Assembly: GCF_028769735.1 (NCBI RefSeq)
Contig: NW_026992299.1
Coordinates: 112,073 to 176,072, forward strand
Length of the DNA: 64,000 bases
Direction of reading: 5' to 3'
Origin: Zonotrichia leucophrys gambelii
Taxonomy: Eukaryota > Chordata > Aves > Passeriformes > Passerellidae
The notes under the pieces are model-generated. The model saw only the letters and a program-made list of their open reading frames with translations, had not been told where the DNA came from and ran no database searches. Positions 21,046 through 34,358 of the stretch are shown here, piece by piece. A program made the translations under genes and the position numbers. Positions within the stretch are counted from its first letter, which is position 1. The number at the start of each line of letters is the position of its first letter.

Positions 21046-21385
21046 TCCAGGCTAAAGCTCCCTCAGCACCTCCTCCCTGGCCTTGTGCTGCACCCCATTG
21101 CCCAGCTCCCCTGTCCTTCTATGCACACGCTGCAGCCCCTCCATGACTTTCTGCTTCCCAGGGCCCACAGGTGCACACAGCAATGCAGCTGTGGCCGCAG
21201 CGCTGCCCAGCACAGGGCCACGCTCACTGCCCTGCTCCTGCTGCCCCACTGCTGCTGGCACCGGCCACCATGCCCTTGGCCTTCTTGGCCCCCTGGCCAC
21301 ATGCTGCCTCATCTTCAGCTGCTCAAGGCCGCCAGCCCTGTGTCCTTTTGGCCCACACAGCTCCCCAGCCACAAAGGTGCCCTTT
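21046..21385 (-). repeat. GC-rich conserved core of the array unit (first copy)
   Basis: This segment is nearly identical in all copies, even between units 1-3 and the rest, while flanking parts of units 1-2 differ widely from later units. On the minus strand it holds a frame of about 106-110 codons (best seen at 29669-30001 and 40233-40565) ending KAREEVLREL and a stop, with mostly G/C third positions. Copies at 24381, 31446, 34973 and 38481 have the frame shifted. I do not recognise the protein. It could be a real terminal exon, a decayed one, or a chance frame in GC-rich DNA. Confidence 0.5.
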
Positions 21386-21979
21386 TCCCTTCAGATACAC
21401 CAGGTACCACTGCAAGATGGTCTTGCTCTTCCGAGCAACAAAAGACAGCAGTCAAAGACTTGCAGCTTCATCCCCACTCTAAGATCCAATGCATTTGCCC
21501 AAGCCGCAGACTTCAGTGCAAAACAGATCAGCAGAAACTTGCCCTTTCTTTTGTTTGCACCTTCTCAAAAACATAAAGGCTGTGGGCCAACATTAACTCA
21601 ACAAGTGCAGAACAACTCAGGAAAACTGCAGAAGACTTCCACAAGACAAAGACATTTTTCCAAAAGGGAAAACAAACCAACAAAGACTTTTGTCCTCCAG
21701 CAGTACCACATGTGCCCTTGGCCCTAACTCTGCACATGCCCAGAGATGGAGCTTCCCTGAGCCAAGCAGCCAGAAGCTCTGCCAGAGCCCCCAGTTGTGA
21801 ACTTCCCAACAAGACAGGTCAAAGACCAATTTCTAGCTGTCACTGCCTGCAGGAAAAGGCCATGTCCTGCAGGACTCCAGCACTCAGCATCCTCGGCCAG
21901 ACACAGCAAGTGCTGGCAACTCAGAAACTTGCACCTCTGCCTTGCATTAAAGACAGCACCCCCCACAACAGGAACTTAC

Positions 21980-22117
21980 TCTCTTAAAAATATGAGCAGG
22001 CTGTGGTGTGACCATGGCTGGACAGACTTGGTGGTCGTCTCCCTCATTTTCCTCTTCTCTGTCTTCTTCTGGAATAGGAGAAAGAGCCAGGGGAAAAATG
22101 GCTCTTGCTCTTGTCAC
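21980..22117 (-). CDS. Array exon, copy 1 (46 codons)
   Basis: Acceptor TCTTGCCACAG, donor GTAAGT, phase 0-0. It reads VTRARAIFPLALSPIPEED then EEENEGDD, an acidic segment. Diverged in sequence from copies 3-14 but with the same splice sites and frame. Confidence 0.5.
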
Positions 22118-23640
22118 CTGTGGCAAGACAGAATGATAGGGACAGGCCGTTACCTAGCGCTTAGAACCTCATTTCTCCTCACATCCACAGACACATCTTC
22201 TAAGGAGAACTCATGAACTTTGTGAAGCAATGGCATTTGAAGTCACTCCAACCAGACTGAAATGGGCACATTCAACAGAACAGTATAATGCTATAAATTC
22301 AATATACCTCACTGGCTGCTGTTTGCAAGCAATCTTCTCTCTGCAAAAGGCAGCTTTTAGTTCTTGAAAGCTCTGAAATGGAAAACTAGGAAACAGCCAG
22401 CAAGACCTTTGCTACTGCTGCTGAAGACATGGAAAACCAGAAAGGGTTCAGAATCCCTTTCAGTGATTAAAGGAGCAGGAAAGGTTGTGGAAAAGCCTCC
22501 TTGCTTGCTGGAAAATGAGAAAATGAACAGGGTTTCTCCTCATTGGAAACCCAGAAACGACAAGATGGATGTGTCACCCACTCAGGTGTCTAGAGGCCTT
22601 GGATACAGGAGGGCATGATTGGCAGGGAAACAACCCTTGTTCCAAGCACTGTCATGAAGGGATTGATGGAAGACTGCTTGAAGGTGCCTGAATTGCGTCC
22701 CATTTTCCAGGCTAAAGCTCCCTCAGCACCTCCTCCCTGGCCTTGTGCTGCAGCCCGTTGCCCAGCTCCCCTGTCCTTCTGTGCACACGCTGCAGCCCCT
22801 CCATGACTTTCTGCTTCCCAGGGCCCACAAGTGCACACAGCACTGCAGCTGTGGCCGCAGCGCTGCCCAGCACAGGGCCACGCTCACTGCCCTGCTCCTG
22901 CTGCCCCACTGCTGCTGACACAGGCCACCATGCCCTTGGCCTTCTTGGCCCCCTGGCCACACGCTGCCTCATCTTCAGCTGCTCAAGGCTGCCAGCCCTG
23001 CTTCCTTTTGGACCACGCAGCTCCCCAGCCACAAAGGTGCCCTTTTCCCTTCAGATACACCAGGTACCACTGCAAGATGGTCTTGCTCTTCTGAGTAACA
23101 CAAGACAGCAGTCAAAGACTTGCAGCTTCATCCCCACTCTAAGATCCAATGCACTTGCCCAAGCCGCAGACTTAGGTCAAAACAGATCAGCAGAAACTTG
23201 CCTTTTCTTTTGTTTGCACCTTCTCAAATGCCAAAAAAGGTAGTTGGGCCAACAGTAACTCAACAAGTGCAGAACAACTCAGGAAAACTGCAGAAGACTT
23301 CCACAAGACAAAGACATTTTTCCAAAAGGGAAAACAAACCAACAAAGACTTTTGTCCTCCAGCAGTACCACATGTGCCCTTGGCCCTAACTCTGCACATG
23401 CCCAGAGATGGAGCTTCCCTGAGTCAAGCAGCCAGAAGCTCTGCCAGAGCCCCAGTTGTGAACTTCCCAACAAGACAGGTCAAAGGCCAATTTCCAGCTG
23501 TCACTGCCTGCAGGAAAAGGCCATGTCCTGCAGGACTCCAGCACTCAGCATCCTCGGCCAGACACAGCAAGTGCTGGCAACTCAGAAACTTGCACCTCTG
23601 CCTTGCATTAAAGACAGCACCCCCCACAACAGGAACTTAC

Positions 23641-23778
23641 TCTCTTAAAAATATGAGCAGGCTGTGGTGTGACCATGGCTGGACAGACTTGGTGGTCGTC
23701 TCCCTCATTTTCCTCCTCTCTGGCTTCTTCAGCAATAGCAGAGAGAGCCAGAGGAAAAACGGCTCTAGCTCTTGTCAC
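23641..23778 (-). CDS. Array exon, copy 2 (46 codons)
   Basis: Same subfamily as copy 1, with substitutions that keep the frame (for example SPIPEED to SAIAEEA). Acceptor CCTGCTACAG, donor GTAAGT. Confidence 0.5.
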
Positions 23779-25397
23779 CTGTAGCAGGACAGAATCACAG
23801 GGACACGCCGTTACCTAACGCTTATAACCTCATTTCTCCTAAAATCCCCAGACAAATCTTCTAATAAGAACTCATGAACTTTGTAAGCAATCTCAATTGA
23901 AGCAACTCCAACCAGATTGAAATGGGCACTTTCAACAGAACAGTATAATGCTATAAATTCAATATACCTCACTGGCAGATATTTGTAAGCAATCCTCTCT
24001 CCAAAAAAGGTAGCTTTTATTCCATTAAAGAACTGACAGGGAAAACTAGGAAAGAGCCAGCAAAACAATTTGCTACTGCTTCTGCAGACATGGAAAACCA
24101 TAAATGGTTCAGAAGGCTATTCAGCATTTAAAGCCTGAGAAAAGGAACTGCAGAAGTCCTATATCTTGCTGGAAAAAAGGAAAATGAACAGGGCATGTCC
24201 TCCTTGGAAAGCCACAAAAACAACGTTGAAAGTCTCACCCACTCCAGTGTCAAGAGGCCTTGGATAATGCAGGGGATGTTTGGCAGAGAAACAGCCCTTG
24301 TGCTGAGAACTGTTAAGCAGGGATTGATGGAAGCCTCATGAAGGTCCCTCAAGAGCCTCCTGTTTTCCAGGCTAAAGCTCCCTCAGCACCTCCTCCCTGG
24401 CCTTGTGCTGCACCCCCTTGCCCAGCTCCCCTGTCCTTCTGTGCACACGCTGCAGCCCCTCCATGACTTTCTGCTTCCCACAAGTGCACACAGCACTGCA
24501 GCTGTGGCCGCAGCGCTGCCCAGCACAGGGCCACGCTCACTGCCCTGCTCCTGCTGCCCCACTGCTGCTGGCACAGCCACCATGCCCTTGGCCTTCTTGG
24601 CCCCCTGGCCACACGCTGCCTCATCTTCAGCTGCTCAAGGCCGCCAGCACCCCTGGCTCCTTTTTGCTCACGCAGCTCCCCAGCCACAAAGGTGCCCATC
24701 TGACTTCAGATACAGCAGGCACCATTGCAAGATGGCCTTCCTCTTCCGAGCAACACAACACAGCAGTCAAGCACTTGCAGCTTCACCCCCACTCCGGGCT
24801 CCAAGCCACTTGCCTAAGCTGCAGACTGCACCAAAATATGCATCAAGAGAAACTGCCCACCTCTGCTTTTGGCCTCACAAGGAGGCTTTACAACTCCGCA
24901 CTTTGTTTCGTTGGCCGTACAGCACGGGGATGGCCTGCCACAGCTGCATGGACCACACAATCCTCCTCTTGCAGCTTATGAAAAGCCAAAAGACAGCTGG
25001 CCCACATTAGACTGTACAAGTGAAGAACTACTCAAAGAAATTGCAGACTTCTTTCACAAGCAAGCACACCTTTTCGAAAAAGTGGAAACAAACAAACCAA
25101 GGCCTGGCACCTCCAGTACTCCCTCCTTTGCCCTTGGCCATAGCAGTGCAGAAGGCAAGAGATAGAGCTTCCCTGAGCCAAGCAGCCAGATGCTCTCCCA
25201 GAGGCAGCAGCCCTTTGCTGCCTCAATGTGACAGGTCAGTGGCAAAGTTCTGTGGTCGCTTCCTGGAGGAAATCCCAAGTTCCTGGCAGGACTCCAGCAC
25301 CCAGCATCCTCAGCCGGCAACAGCAAAGTGCTGGCTGCTCCAAAACTTGCAGCTCTGCCTTGCACTAAAGACAGCACCGCACACTACTAGCACTTAC

Positions 25398-25529
25398 AGC
25401 TTCACAATATTCAGGCTCTGGTGTGAGCACTGATGGAGGCTGGCCGTCATCCACCTGTGTTTTCTCCTCTCTGCCTTCTTCTCCAGGAGCAGCGGGAGCC
25501 AGCAGAGAGACGGCTCTGGGTTCTGCCAT
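25398..25529 (-). CDS. Array exon, copy 3 (44 codons)
   Basis: First copy of the main subfamily: begins MAEPRAVSLLAPAAPGEEG and ends LTPEPEYCEA before GTAAGT. Two codons shorter than copies 1-2. Confidence 0.5.
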
Positions 25530-27167
25530 CTGTGGCAAGAGACAAGCATGAGGGAGAGGCCATTTCCTATCATGCAGAACCTCATTTCTTTTCACATCTA
25601 CCACTATATCTTCAAAAGAAAAATTATAACATTTCATAGCGACAGAGGGGTTCTAAGTCACAGCCACCAAATTGAAATGGGCCAATTCAACAGAGCTCTA
25701 GATGGATATGAAGTGGTTTCTCCTGCCTGGCTGCTATCAGCAAGCAGGGTTGTCTCGGCAAAACGGTGCTTTTAGTGGTAGCAAGCGCTGAAATGGAAAA
25801 GTAGGAAAGCCACAGCAACGCCTTTGCTACTGCTGCTGCTGATGTGGAAAACTAAAACTGCATCAGAATCCCATGCAGGGCTGGGAAAAGCAGGAAATGT
25901 TCTGCAGAAGCATCTTTGCTTGCTGGAAAAACAGGAAAAGGAGCAGGCCTTCTCTTCCTAGAAAACAAGGAGCCAACAAACCACAAGATGGAAGTGTCAC
26001 CTGCTCCAGTGTCTCAAGCCCTTGGATGCAGTGAGGAGATGTTTGGCACTGAAACAGCCCTTGTGCTGAGCACCGTCATGCAGGGATTGATGGAAGACTG
26101 CCTGAAGGTGCCTGAATTGCGTCCCATTTTCCAGGCTGAAGCTCCCTCAGCACCTCCTCCCTGGCCTTGTGCTGCAGCCCGTTGCCCAGCTCCCCTGTCC
26201 TTCTGTGCACACGCTGCAGCCCCTCCATGACTTTCTGCTTCCCAGGGCCCACAAGTGCACACAGCACTGCAGCTGTGGCCGCAGCGCTGCCCAGCACAGG
26301 GCCACGCTCACTGCCCTGCTTCTGCTGCCCCACTGCTGCTGACACAGGCCACCATGCCCTTGGCCTTCTTGGCCCCCTGGCCACACGCTGCCTCATCTTC
26401 AGCTGCTCAAGGCTGCCAGCCCTGCGTCCTTTTGGCCCACGTAGCTCCCCAGCCACAAAGGCGCCCATTTCACTTCAGATACAGCAGGCACCATTGCAAG
26501 ATGGCCTTCCTCTTCGACCAAAACACAAACAGCAGTCAAGGACTTGCAGCTTCACCCCCCACTCCGGCTGCAAGGCACTTGCCAAAGCTGCAGACTGCAG
26601 AAAATATGCAGCAAGAGAAACTGTCCACTTCTGCTTTTGGCCTCAAAAGAAGGCTTTACAACTCCGCACTTTGTTTCGTTGGCCGCACAGCACGGGGATG
26701 GCCTGCCACAGCTGCATGGACCACACAATCCTCCTCTTGCAGCTTATGAAAAGCCAAAAGACAGCTGGCCCACATTAGACTGTACAAGTGAAGAACTACT
26801 CAAAGAAATTGCAGACCTTTTTTCACAAGCAAGCACAACCTTTTCGAAAAAGTGGAAACAAACAAACCAAGGCCTGGCACCTCCAGTACTCCCTCCTTTG
26901 CCCTTGGCCATAGCAGTGCAGAAGGCAAGAGATAGAGCTTCCCTGAGCCAAGCAGCCAGATGCTCTCCCAGAGGCAGCAGCCCTTTGCTGCCTCAATGTG
27001 ACAGGTCAGCGGCCAAGTTCTGTGGTCGCTGCCTGGAGGAAATCCCAAGTTCCTGGCAGGACTCCAGCACCCAGCATCCTCAGCCGGCAACAGCAAAGTG
27101 CTGGCTGCTCCAAAACTTGCAGCTCTGCCTTGCACTAAAGACAGCACCGCACACTACTAGCACTTAC

Positions 27168-27296
27168 AGCTTCACAATATTCAGGCTCTGGTGTGAGCAC
27201 TGATGGAGGCTGGCAGTCATCCACCTGTGTTTTCTCCTCTCTGCCTTCTTCTCCAGGAGCAGCGGAGCCAGCAGAGAGAGGCTCTGGGTTCTGCAT
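27168..27296 (-). CDS. Array exon, copy 4 (43 codons, three compensating deletions)
   Basis: Lacks three separate single bases relative to copy 3. Together they restore the frame, changing the first residues to MQNPEPLSAGS and keeping the rest. Confidence 0.4.
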
Positions 27297-28930
27297 CTGT
27301 GGCAAGAGACAAGCATGAGGGAGAGGCCATTTCCTATCATGCAGAACCTCATTTCTTTTCACATCTACCACTAATCTTCAAAAGAAAAATTATAACATTT
27401 CATAGCGACAGAGGGGTTCTAAGTCACAGCCACCAAATTGAAATGGGCCAATTCAACAGAGCTCTAGATGGATATGAAGTGGTTTCTCCTGCCTGGCTGC
27501 TATCAGCAAGCAGGGTTGTCCCGGCAAAATGGTGCTTTAGTGGTAGCAAGCGCTGAAATGGAAAAGTAGGAAAGCCACAGCAACGTCTTTGCTACTGCTG
27601 CTGCTGATGTGGAAAACTAAAACTGCATCAGAATCACATCCATGGTTGGGAAAAGTTGGAAACATTGTGCAAAAGCATCTTTGCTTGCTGGAAAAACAGG
27701 AAAAGGAGCAGGCCTTCTCTTCCTAGAAAACAAGGAGCCAACAAACCACAAGATGGAAGTGTCACCTGCTCCAGTGTCTCAAGCCCTTGGATGCAGTGAG
27801 GAGATGTTTGGCACTGAAACAGCCCTTGTGCTGAGCACCGTCATGCAGGGATTGATGGAAGACTGCCTGAAGGTGCCTGAATTGCGTCCCATTTTCCAGC
27901 TAAGCTCCCTCAGCACCTCCTCCCTGGCCTTGTGCTGCAGCCCGTTGCCCAGCTCCCCAGTCCTTCTGTGCACACGCTGCAGCCCCTCCATGACTTTCTG
28001 CTTCCCAGGGCCCACAAGTGCACACAGCACTGCAGCTGTGGCCGCAGCGCTGCCCAGCACAGGGCCACGCTCACTGCCCTGCTTCTGCTGCCCCACTGCT
28101 GCTGACACAGGCCACCATGCCCTTGGCCTTCTTGGCCCCCTGGCCACACGCTGCCTCATCTTCAGCTGCTCAAGGCTGCCAGCCCTGCGTCCTTTTGGCC
28201 CACGTAGCTCCCCAGCCACAAAGGCGCCCATTTCACTTCAGATACAGCAGGCACCATTGCAAGATGGCCTTCCTCTTCCGAGCAACACAAGACAGCAGTC
28301 AAGGACTTGCAGCTTCACCCCCCACTCCAGGCTGCAAGGCACTTGCCAAAGCTGCAGACTGCACAAAAATACGCAGCAAGAGAAACTGCCCACCTCTGCT
28401 TTTGGCCTCACAAGGAGGCTTTGCAACTGCGGGCTTTGTTTCTTTGGCCGCGCACCAGGGGGATGGCCTGCCACAGCTGCATGGACCACACAATCCTCCT
28501 CTTGCAGCTTATGAAAAGCCAAAAGACAGCTGGCCCACATTAGACTGTACAAGTGAAGAACTACTCAAAGAAAGTGCAGACCTCTTTCACAAGCAAAACA
28601 CACCTTTCCAAAAAGTGGAAACAAACAAACCAAGGCCTGGCACCTCCAGTACTCCCTCCTTTGCCCTTGGCCATAGCAGTGCAGAAGGCAAGAGATAGAG
28701 CTTCCCTGAGCCAAGCAGCCAGATGCTCTCCCAGAGGCAGCAGCCCTTTGCTGCCTCAATGTGACAGGTCAGCGGCCAAGTTCTGTGGTCGCTGCCTGGA
28801 GGAAATCCCAAGTTCCTGGCAGGACTCCAGCACCCAGCATCCTCAGCCGGCAACAGCAAAGTGCTGGCTGCTCCAAAACTTGCAGCTCTGCCTTGCACTA
28901 AAGACAGCACCGCACACTACTAGCACTTAC

Positions 28931-29062
28931 AGCTTCACAATATTCAGGCTCTGGTGTGAGCACTGATGGAGGCTGGCAGTCATCCACCTGTGTTTTCTCC
29001 TCTCTGCCTTCTTCTCCAGGAGCAGCGGGAGCCAGCAGAGAGACGGCTCTGGGTTCTGCCAT
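28931..29062 (-). CDS. Array exon, copy 5 (44 codons)
   Basis: Intact main-type exon with canonical splice sites; VDDC replaces VDDG of copy 3. Confidence 0.5.
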
Positions 29063-30700
29063 CTGTGGCAAGAGACAAGCATGAGGGAGAGGCCATTTCC
29101 TATCATGCAGAACCTCATTTCTTTTCACATCTACCACTATATCTTCAAAAGAAAAATTATAACATTTCATAGCGACAGAGGGGTTCTAAGTCACAGCCAC
29201 CAAATTGAAATGGGCCAATTCAACAGAGCTCTAGATGGATATGAAGTGGTTTCTCCTGCCTGGCTGCTATCAGCAAGCAGGGTTGTCTCGGCAAAACGGT
29301 GCTTTTAGTGGTAGCAAGCGCTGAAATGGAAAAGTAGGAAAGCCACAGCAACGCCTTTGCTACTGCTGCTGCTGATGTGGAAAACTAAAACTGCATCAGA
29401 ATCCCATGCAGGGCTGGGAAAAGCAGGAAATGTTCTGCAGAAGCATCTTTGCTTGCTGGAAAAACAGGAAAAGGAGCAGGCCTTCTCTTCCTAGAAAACA
29501 AGGAGCCAACAAACCACAAGATGGAAGTGTCACCTGCTCCAGTGTCTCAAGCCCTTGGATGCAGTGAGGAGATGTTTGGCACTGAAACAGCCCTTGTGCT
29601 GAGCACCGTCATGCAGGGATTGATGGAAGACTGCCTGAAGGTGCCTGAATTGCGTCCCATTTTCCAGGCTAAAGTTCCCTCAGCACCTCCTCCCTGGCCT
29701 TGTGCTGCAGCCCGTTGCCCAGCTCCCCTGTCCTTCTGTGCACACGCTGCAGCCCCTCCATGACTTTCTGCTTCCCAGGGCCCACAAGTGCACACAGCAC
29801 TGCAGCTGTGGCCGCAGCGCTGCCCAGCACAGGGCCACGCTCACTGCCCTGCTTCTGCTGCCCCACTGCTGCTGACACAGGCCACCATGCCCTTGGCCTT
29901 CTTGGCCCCCTGGCCACACGCTGCCTCATCTTCAGCCGCTCAAGGCCGCCAGCCCTGCGTCCTTTTGGCCCACGTAGCTCCCCAGCCACAAAGGCGCCCA
30001 TTTCACTTCAGATACAGCAGGCACCATTGCAAGATGGCCTTCCTCTTCCGAGCAACACAAGACAGCAGTCAAGGACTTGCAGCTTCACCCCCCACTCCAG
30101 GCTGCAAGGCACTTGCCAAAGCTGCAGACTGCACAAAAATATGCAGCAAGAGAAACTGTCCACTTCTGCTTTTGGCCTCAAAAGAAGGCTTTACAACTCC
30201 GCACTTTGTTTCGTTTGCCGCACAGCACGGGGATGGCCTGCCACAGCTGCATGGACCACACAATCCTCCTCTTGCAGCTTATGAAAAGCCAAAAGACAGC
30301 TGGCCCACATTAGACTGTACAAGTGAAGAACTACTCAAAGAAAGTGCAGACTTCTTTCACAAGCAAGCACACCTTTTCGAAAAAGTGGAAACAAACAAAC
30401 CAAGGCCTGGCACCTCCAGTACTCCCTCCTTTGCCCTTGGCCATAGCAGTGCAGAAGGCAAGAGATAGAGCTTCCCTGAGCCAAGCAGCCAGATGCTCTC
30501 CCAGAGGCAGCAGCCCTTTGCTGCCTCAATGTGACAGGTCAGCGGCCAAGTTCTGTGGTCGCTGCCTGGAGGAAATCCCAAGTTCCTGGCAGGACTCCAG
30601 CACCCAGCATCCTCAGCCGGCAACAGCAAAGTGCTGGCTGCTCCAAAACTTGCAGCTCTGCCTTGCACTAAAGACAGCACCGCACACTACTAGCACTTAC

Positions 30701-30832
30701 AGCTTCACAATATTCAGGCTCTGGTGTGAGCACTGATGGAGGCTGGCAGTCATCCACCTGTGTTTTCTCCTCTCTGCCTTCTTCTCCAGGAGCAGCAGGA
30801 GCCAGCAGAGAGACGGCTCTGGGTTCTGTCAT
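30701..30832 (-). CDS. Array exon, copy 6 (44 codons)
   Basis: Intact; starts MTEPRAVS, a one-residue variant shared with copy 13. Confidence 0.5.
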
Positions 30833-32463
30833 CTGTGGCAAGAGACAAGCATGAGGGAGAGGCCATTTCCTATCATGCAGAACCTCATTTCTTTTCACAT
30901 CTACCACTATATCTTCAAAAGAAAAACCGTAACATTTCATAGCGACAGAGGGGTTCTAAGTCACAGCCACCAAATTGAAATGGGCCAATTCAACAGAGCT
31001 CTAGATGGATATGAAGTGGTTTCTCCTGCCTGGCTGCTATCAGCAAGCAGGGTTGTCCCGCAAAATGGTGCTTTTAGTGTAGCAAGCGCTGAAATGGAAA
31101 AGTAGGAAAGCCACAGCAACGCCTTTGCTACTGCTGCTGCTGATGTGGAAAACTAAAACTGCATCAGTATCACATCCATGGTTGGGAAAAGTTGGAAACG
31201 TCGTGCAAAAGCATCTTTGCTTGCTGGAAAAACAGGAAAAGGAGCAGGCCTTCTCTTCCTAGAAAACAAGGAGCCAACAAACCACAAGATGGAAGTGTCA
31301 CCTGCTCCAGTGTCTCAAGCCCTTGGATGCAGTGAGGAGATGTTTGGCACTGAAACAGCCCTTGTGCTGAGCACCGTCATGCAGGGATTGATGGAAGACT
31401 GCCTGAAGGTGCCTGAATTGCGTCTCATTTTCCAGACTAAAGCTCCCTCAGCACCTCCTCCCTGGCCTTGTGCTGCAGCCCGTTGCCCAGCTCCCCAGTC
31501 CTTCTGTGCACACGCTGCAGCCCCTCCATGACTTTCTGCTTCCCAGGCCCACAAGTGCACACAGCACTGCAGCTGTGGCCGCAGCGCTGCCCAGCACAGG
31601 GCCACGCTCACTGCCCTGCTTCTGCTGCCCCACTGCTGCTGACACAGGCCACCATGCCCTTGGCCTTCTTGGCCCCCTGGCCACACGCTGCCTCATCTTC
31701 AGCTGCTCAAGGCGCCAGCCCTGCGTCCTTTTGGCCCACGTAGCTCCCCAGCCACAAAGGCGCCCATTTCACTTCAGATACAGCAGGCACCATTGCAAGA
31801 TGGCCTTCCTCTTCCGAGCAACACAAGACAGCAGTCAAGGACTTGCAGCTTCACCCCCCACTCCAGCTGCAAGGCACTTGCCAAAGCTGCAGACTGCACA
31901 AAAATACGCAGCAAGAGAAACTGCCCACCTCTGCTTTTGGCCTCACAAGAGGCTTTGCAACTGCGGGCTTGTTTTCTTTGGCCGCGCACCAGGGGATGGC
32001 CTGCCACAGCTGCATGGACCACACAATCCTCCTCTTGCAGCTTATGAAAAGCCAAAAGACAGCTGGCCCACATTAGACTGTACAAGTGAAGAACTACTCA
32101 AAGAAATTGCAGACTTCTTTCACAAGCAAGCACACCTTTTCGAAAAAGTGGAAACAAACAAACCAAGGCCTGGCACCTCCAGTACTCCCTCCTTTGCCCT
32201 TGGCCATAGCAGTGCAGAAGGCAAGAGATAGAGCTTCCCTGAGCCAAGCAGCCAGATGCTCTCCCAGAGGCAGCAGCCCTTTGCTGCCTCAATGTGACAG
32301 GTCAGCGGCCAAGTTCTGTGGTCGCTTCCTGGAGGAAATCCCAAGTTCCTGGCAGGACTCCAGCACCCAGCATCCTCAGCCGGCAACAGCAAAGTGCTGG
32401 CTGCTCCAAAACTTGCAGCTCTGCCTTGCACTAAAGACAGCACCGCACACTACTAGCACTTAC

Positions 32464-32593
32464 AGCTTCACAATATTCAGGCTCTGGTGTGAGCACTGAT
32501 GGAGGCTGGCCGTCATCCACCTGTGTTTTCTCCTCTCTGCCTTCTTCTCCAGGAGCAGCGGAGCCAGCAAGAGACGGCTCTGGGTTCTGCCAT
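32464..32593 (-). pseudogene. Array exon, copy 7 (130 bases, frameshifted)
   Basis: Two bases short within the Ala/Pro-rich part, so the frame is lost if the sequence is right. Splice sites are intact. Confidence 0.45.
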
Positions 32594-34226
32594 CTGTGGC
32601 AAGAGACAAGCATGAGGGACAGGCTGTTACCTATCATGTAGAACCTCATTTCTTTTCACATCTACCACCATATCTTCAAAGGAATAATCAAAATATTTCA
32701 TAGTGACAGAGGGGTTCTAAGTGAAAGCCACCAAATTAAAATGGGCCAATTCAACAGCACTCTAGATGGATATGAAGTGGTTTCTCCTGCGTGGCTGCTA
32801 TCAGCAAGCAGGGTTGTCTCGGCAAAACGGTGCTTTTAGTGGTAGCAAGCGCTGAAATGGAAAAGTAGGAAAGCCACAGCAACGCCTTTGCTACTGCTGC
32901 TGCTGATGTGGAAAACTAAAACTGCATCAGAATCCCATGCAGGGCTGGGAAAAGCAGGAAATGTTCTGCAGAAGCATCTTTGCTTGCTGGAAAAACAGGA
33001 AAAGGAGCAGGCCTTCTCTTCCTAGAAAACAAGGAGCCAACAAACCACAAGATGGAAGTGTCACCTGCTCCAGTGTCTCAAGCCCTTGGATGCAGTGAGG
33101 AGATGTTTGGCACTGAAACAGCCCTTGTGCTGAGCACCGTCATGCAGGGATTGATGGAAGACTGCCTGAAGGTGCCTGAATTGCGTCCCATTTTCCAGGC
33201 TAAAGTTCCCTCAGCACCTCCTCCCTGGCCTTGTGCTGCAGCCCGTTGCCCAGCTCCCCTGTCCTTCTGTGCACACGCTGCAGCCCCTCCATGACTTTCT
33301 GCTTCCCAGGGCCCACAAGTGCACACAGCACTGCAGCTGTGGCCGCAGCGCTGCCCAGCACAGGGCCACGCTCACTGCCCTGCTTCTGCTGCCCCACTGC
33401 TGCTGACACAGGCCACCATGCCCTTGGCCTTCTTGGCCCCCTGGCCACACGCTGCCTCATCTTCAGCTGCTCAAGGCTGCCAGCCCTGCGTCCTTTTGGC
33501 CCACGTAGCTCCCCAGCCACAAAGGCGCCCATTTCACTTCAGATACAGCAGGCACCATTGCAAGATGGCCTTCCTCTTCCGAGCAACACAAGACAGCAGT
33601 CAAGGACTTGCAGCTTCACCCCCCACTCCGGCTGCAAGGCACTTGCCAAAGCTGCAGACTGCACAAAAATAGCAGCAAGAGAAACTGTCCACTTTTGCTT
33701 TTGGCCTCAAAGAAAGGGTTTGCAACTGCGAGCTTTGTTTCTTTGCCGCACACAGGGGATGGCCTGCCACAGCTGCATGGACCACACAATCCTCCTCTTG
33801 CAGCTTATGAAAAGCCAAAAGACAGCTGGCCCACATTAGACTGTACAAGTGAAGAACTACTCAAAGAAATTGCAGACTTCTTTCACAAGCAAGCACACCT
33901 TTTCGAAAAAGTGGAAACAAACAAACCAAGGCCTGGCACCTCCAGTACTCCCTCCTTTGCCCTTGGCCATAGCAGTGCAGAAGGCAAGAGATAGAGCTTC
34001 CCTGAGCCAAGCAGCCAGATGCTCTCCCAGAGGCAGCAGCCCTTTGCTGCCTCAATGTGACAGGTCAGCGGCCAAGTTCTGTGGTCGCTGCCTGGAGGAA
34101 ATCCCAAGTTCCTGGCAGGACTCCAGCACCCAGCATCCTCAGCCGGCAACAGCAAAGTGCTGGCTGCTCCAAAACTTGCAGCTCTGCCTTGCACTAAAGA
34201 CAGCACCGCACACTACTAGCACTTAC

Positions 34227-34358
34227 AGCTTCACAATATTCAGGCTCTGGTGTGAGCACTGATGGAGGCTGGCAGTCATCCACCTGTGTTTTCTCCTCTC
34301 TGCCTTCTTCTCCAGGAGCAGCAGGAGCCAGCAGAGAGATGGCTCTGGGTTCTGTCAT
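34227..34358 (-). CDS. Array exon, copy 8 (44 codons)
   Basis: Intact; starts MTEPRAIS, identical at this position to copy 11. Confidence 0.5.

Noticed and set aside
28018..28698. Long plus-strand frames in every array unit (up to 250 codons)
   Set aside because: They run through the GC-rich core and change register between copies. An acceptor-like TCCTCCTCTTGCAG precedes one segment (YEKPKDSWPTLDC) in late units but is missing in units 1-2, so I could not support a plus-strand gene, although the SEELLKEIADFFHK segment has a diverged match in units 1-2.
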